DNA from: Rathayibacter caricis DSM 15933
GTDB lineage: Bacteria > Actinomycetota > Actinomycetes > Actinomycetales > Microbacteriaceae
Direction: 5' to 3'
DNA length: 64,000 nt
NCBI RefSeq assembly: GCF_003044275.1
Contig: NZ_PZPL01000001.1
Coordinates: 992,001 to 1,056,000, forward strand
Positions within the stretch are counted from its first letter, which is position 1. The number at the start of each line of letters is the position of its first letter. Position numbers and translations under genes: made by a program. This document shows positions 63,080-64,000 of the stretch, piece by piece. The notes beneath the pieces are model-generated. The model ran no database searches. It was given only the letters and a program-made list of their open reading frames with translations, and was not told the origin of the DNA.

Positions 63080-64000
63080 GTGAACTTGGAGCAGCTGACC
63101 GGATTCGTCGAGATCGCGCGGTCGGGCAGCTTCACCCGCGCGGCCGAGTCGCTGCATCTCGCGCAGCCCTCGTTGAGCCGCCAGATCGCCGCGCTGGAGC
63201 AGGATCTGGGGTCGGAGCTGTTCCACCGCTCCCGCGTCGGCAACACGCTCACCTCGGCCGGCGAGCTCCTCCTGCCGCTCGCACGGCGCATGCTCGCCGA
63301 CGCGGAGTCGGTGCGCCGCGAGCTGGCGGAACTCGCCGGGCTCGAGCGCGGCCGGGTGCGGTTCGGCGCGACTCCGACGCTCTGCATCAGCCTCGTCGCC
63401 GAGGTGCTGCACGCGTTCCACGCGGCGCACCCCGCCATCGAGCTGCACCTCGCCGAGGACGGCTCGCGCAGCCTCTTCGACCGCCTCGCCCGGGGTGAGC
63501 TCGATCTCGCGCTCGTGACGACGTCGACCGCGGCGGCCCTCGGCGCGTTCACCGTGACTCCGCTGCTCGTCGAGGAACTCGTCGTGGTCTCGTCGGCCGC
63601 GGAGCCGGCGCTGGCGGAGTCGGGCGCGCTCGATCTGGCGGCCGTGGCCCGCCTGCCGCAGATCGTCTTCAACTCGAGCTACGACCTGCGCCGCACGACC
63701 GACGCGGCGTTCTCGGCGGCCGGACTGACGCCCGACGTCGTGCTGGAGGGGGCGGAGATGGACGCGGTGCTGCGCTTCGCCGAGCGGGGCCTGGGCGTCG
63801 CGATCGTGCCGGCGATGGTGCTGCAGGGGCGGCCAGGGCTGCGGTCCGTGCGGATCGAGGAGCCGACGCGGCTGACCCGGACCATCAGCCTCGCGCGGCC
63901 GGCGGACCTGGCGCCGACGGCGGCGGTGCGGGTGATGCAGCGGACGATCGCGGCGACCGCTCGGGCGTTCGCGGCGCAGGCGGGCGGGACGATGCGGGTG
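63080..64000 (+). CDS. LysR-type transcriptional regulator (3' end cut by window)
   Basis: At least 307 residues and still open at the window edge. The N-terminal winged HTH (about 1-60: LEQLTGFVEIARSGSFTRAAESLHLAQPSLSRQIAALEQDLGSELF) is classic LysR. The effector domain follows with VRFGATPTLCISLVAEVLHAF and ELDLALVTT. GTG 63080 is chosen over ATG 63074 in frame, since a -10 box lies six bases upstream of it. It is divergent from the flavoprotein gene, its probable target. Confidence 0.92.
   Translation, partial: MNLEQLTGFVEIARSGSFTRAAESLHLAQPSLSRQIAALEQDLGSELFHRSRVGNTLTSAGELLLPLARRMLADAESVRRELAELAGLERGRVRFGATPTLCISLVAEVLHAFHAAHPAIELHLAEDGSRSLFDRLARGELDLALVTTSTAAALGAFTVTPLLVEELVVVSSAAEPALAESGALDLAAVARLPQIVFNSSYDLRRTTDAAFSAAGLTPDVVLEGAEMDAVLRFAERGLGVAIVPAMVLQGRPGLRSVRIEEPTRLTRTISLARPADLAPTAAVRVMQRTIAATARAFAAQAGGTMRV

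Overview
The window is high-GC (roughly 70 percent by eye) actinobacterial chromosome that carries the replication origin. Gene order (pknB-pknA-pbpA-rodA-pstP-fha cluster, trpG, sortase, crgA, ppiA, gyrA-gyrB-recF-gnd-dnaN-dnaA, then rpmH-rnpA-yidD-yidC-jag-rsmG-parA-parB, trxB-trxA, murJ, pcnA, rpsF-ssb-rpsR-rplI-dnaB) is the standard actinobacterial origin neighbourhood, shown here with dnaA on the minus strand. F420-type enzymes, CrgA, FhaA/FhaB, a class E sortase and a dispersed palindromic repeat found between genes suggest a Microbacteriaceae-like organism. That family assignment is inference and was not checked by a search.

Layout. 1-5.1 kb: end of a sugar ABC transporter, a ROK regulator, an F420-type small protein and a GH16-like protein. 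5.1-6.4 kb: a DUF3800 gene with hairpins in its leader, beside tRNA-Leu. 6.8-15.9 kb: the cell-wall and division signalling operon fhaA-fhaB-pstP-rodA-pbpA-pknA, then pknB after a terminator. 15.9-24.4 kb: an AraC regulator, trpG, a small membrane protein, a class E sortase, crgA, a PrmC-like methyltransferase, a rhomboid protease, ppiA, redox and lipoprotein genes, tRNA-Ala and tRNA-Ile. 24.4-36.4 kb, all minus strand: DUF3566, gyrA, gyrB, DUF721, recF, gnd, dnaN, oriC, dnaA. 36.8-41.9 kb, plus strand: rpmH to parB.

41.9-45.3 kb holds a parS-rich non-coding segment, a D-Ala-D-Ala ligase family gene and an aminotransferase. 45.3-56.5 kb: trxA/trxB, murJ, DUF6049, the CCA enzyme, the rpsF-ssb-rpsR-rplI operon with a putative S6:S18 leader, dnaB preceded by DnaA-box-like sites, and an S4 protein. 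56.6-64 kb is more variable: an F420 LLM oxidoreductase, a DUF985 cupin, lipoproteins (one frameshifted), an XRE plus DUF6036 pair resembling a toxin-antitoxin module, and a fumarate reductase/L-aspartate oxidase type flavoprotein divergent from a LysR regulator cut by the window end.

The most unusual signals are non-coding. There are six perfect parS sites plus one variant, one of them covering the likely parA start codon. About ten copies of a palindromic repeat crowd the origin region. DnaA-box-like clusters lie outside oriC at 20.0-20.2 kb and upstream of dnaB. A long hairpin covers the gyrB stop codon. Two hairpins lie in the DUF3800 leader. Several genes have a -10 box 6-7 nt before the start codon, which suggests leaderless mRNAs.
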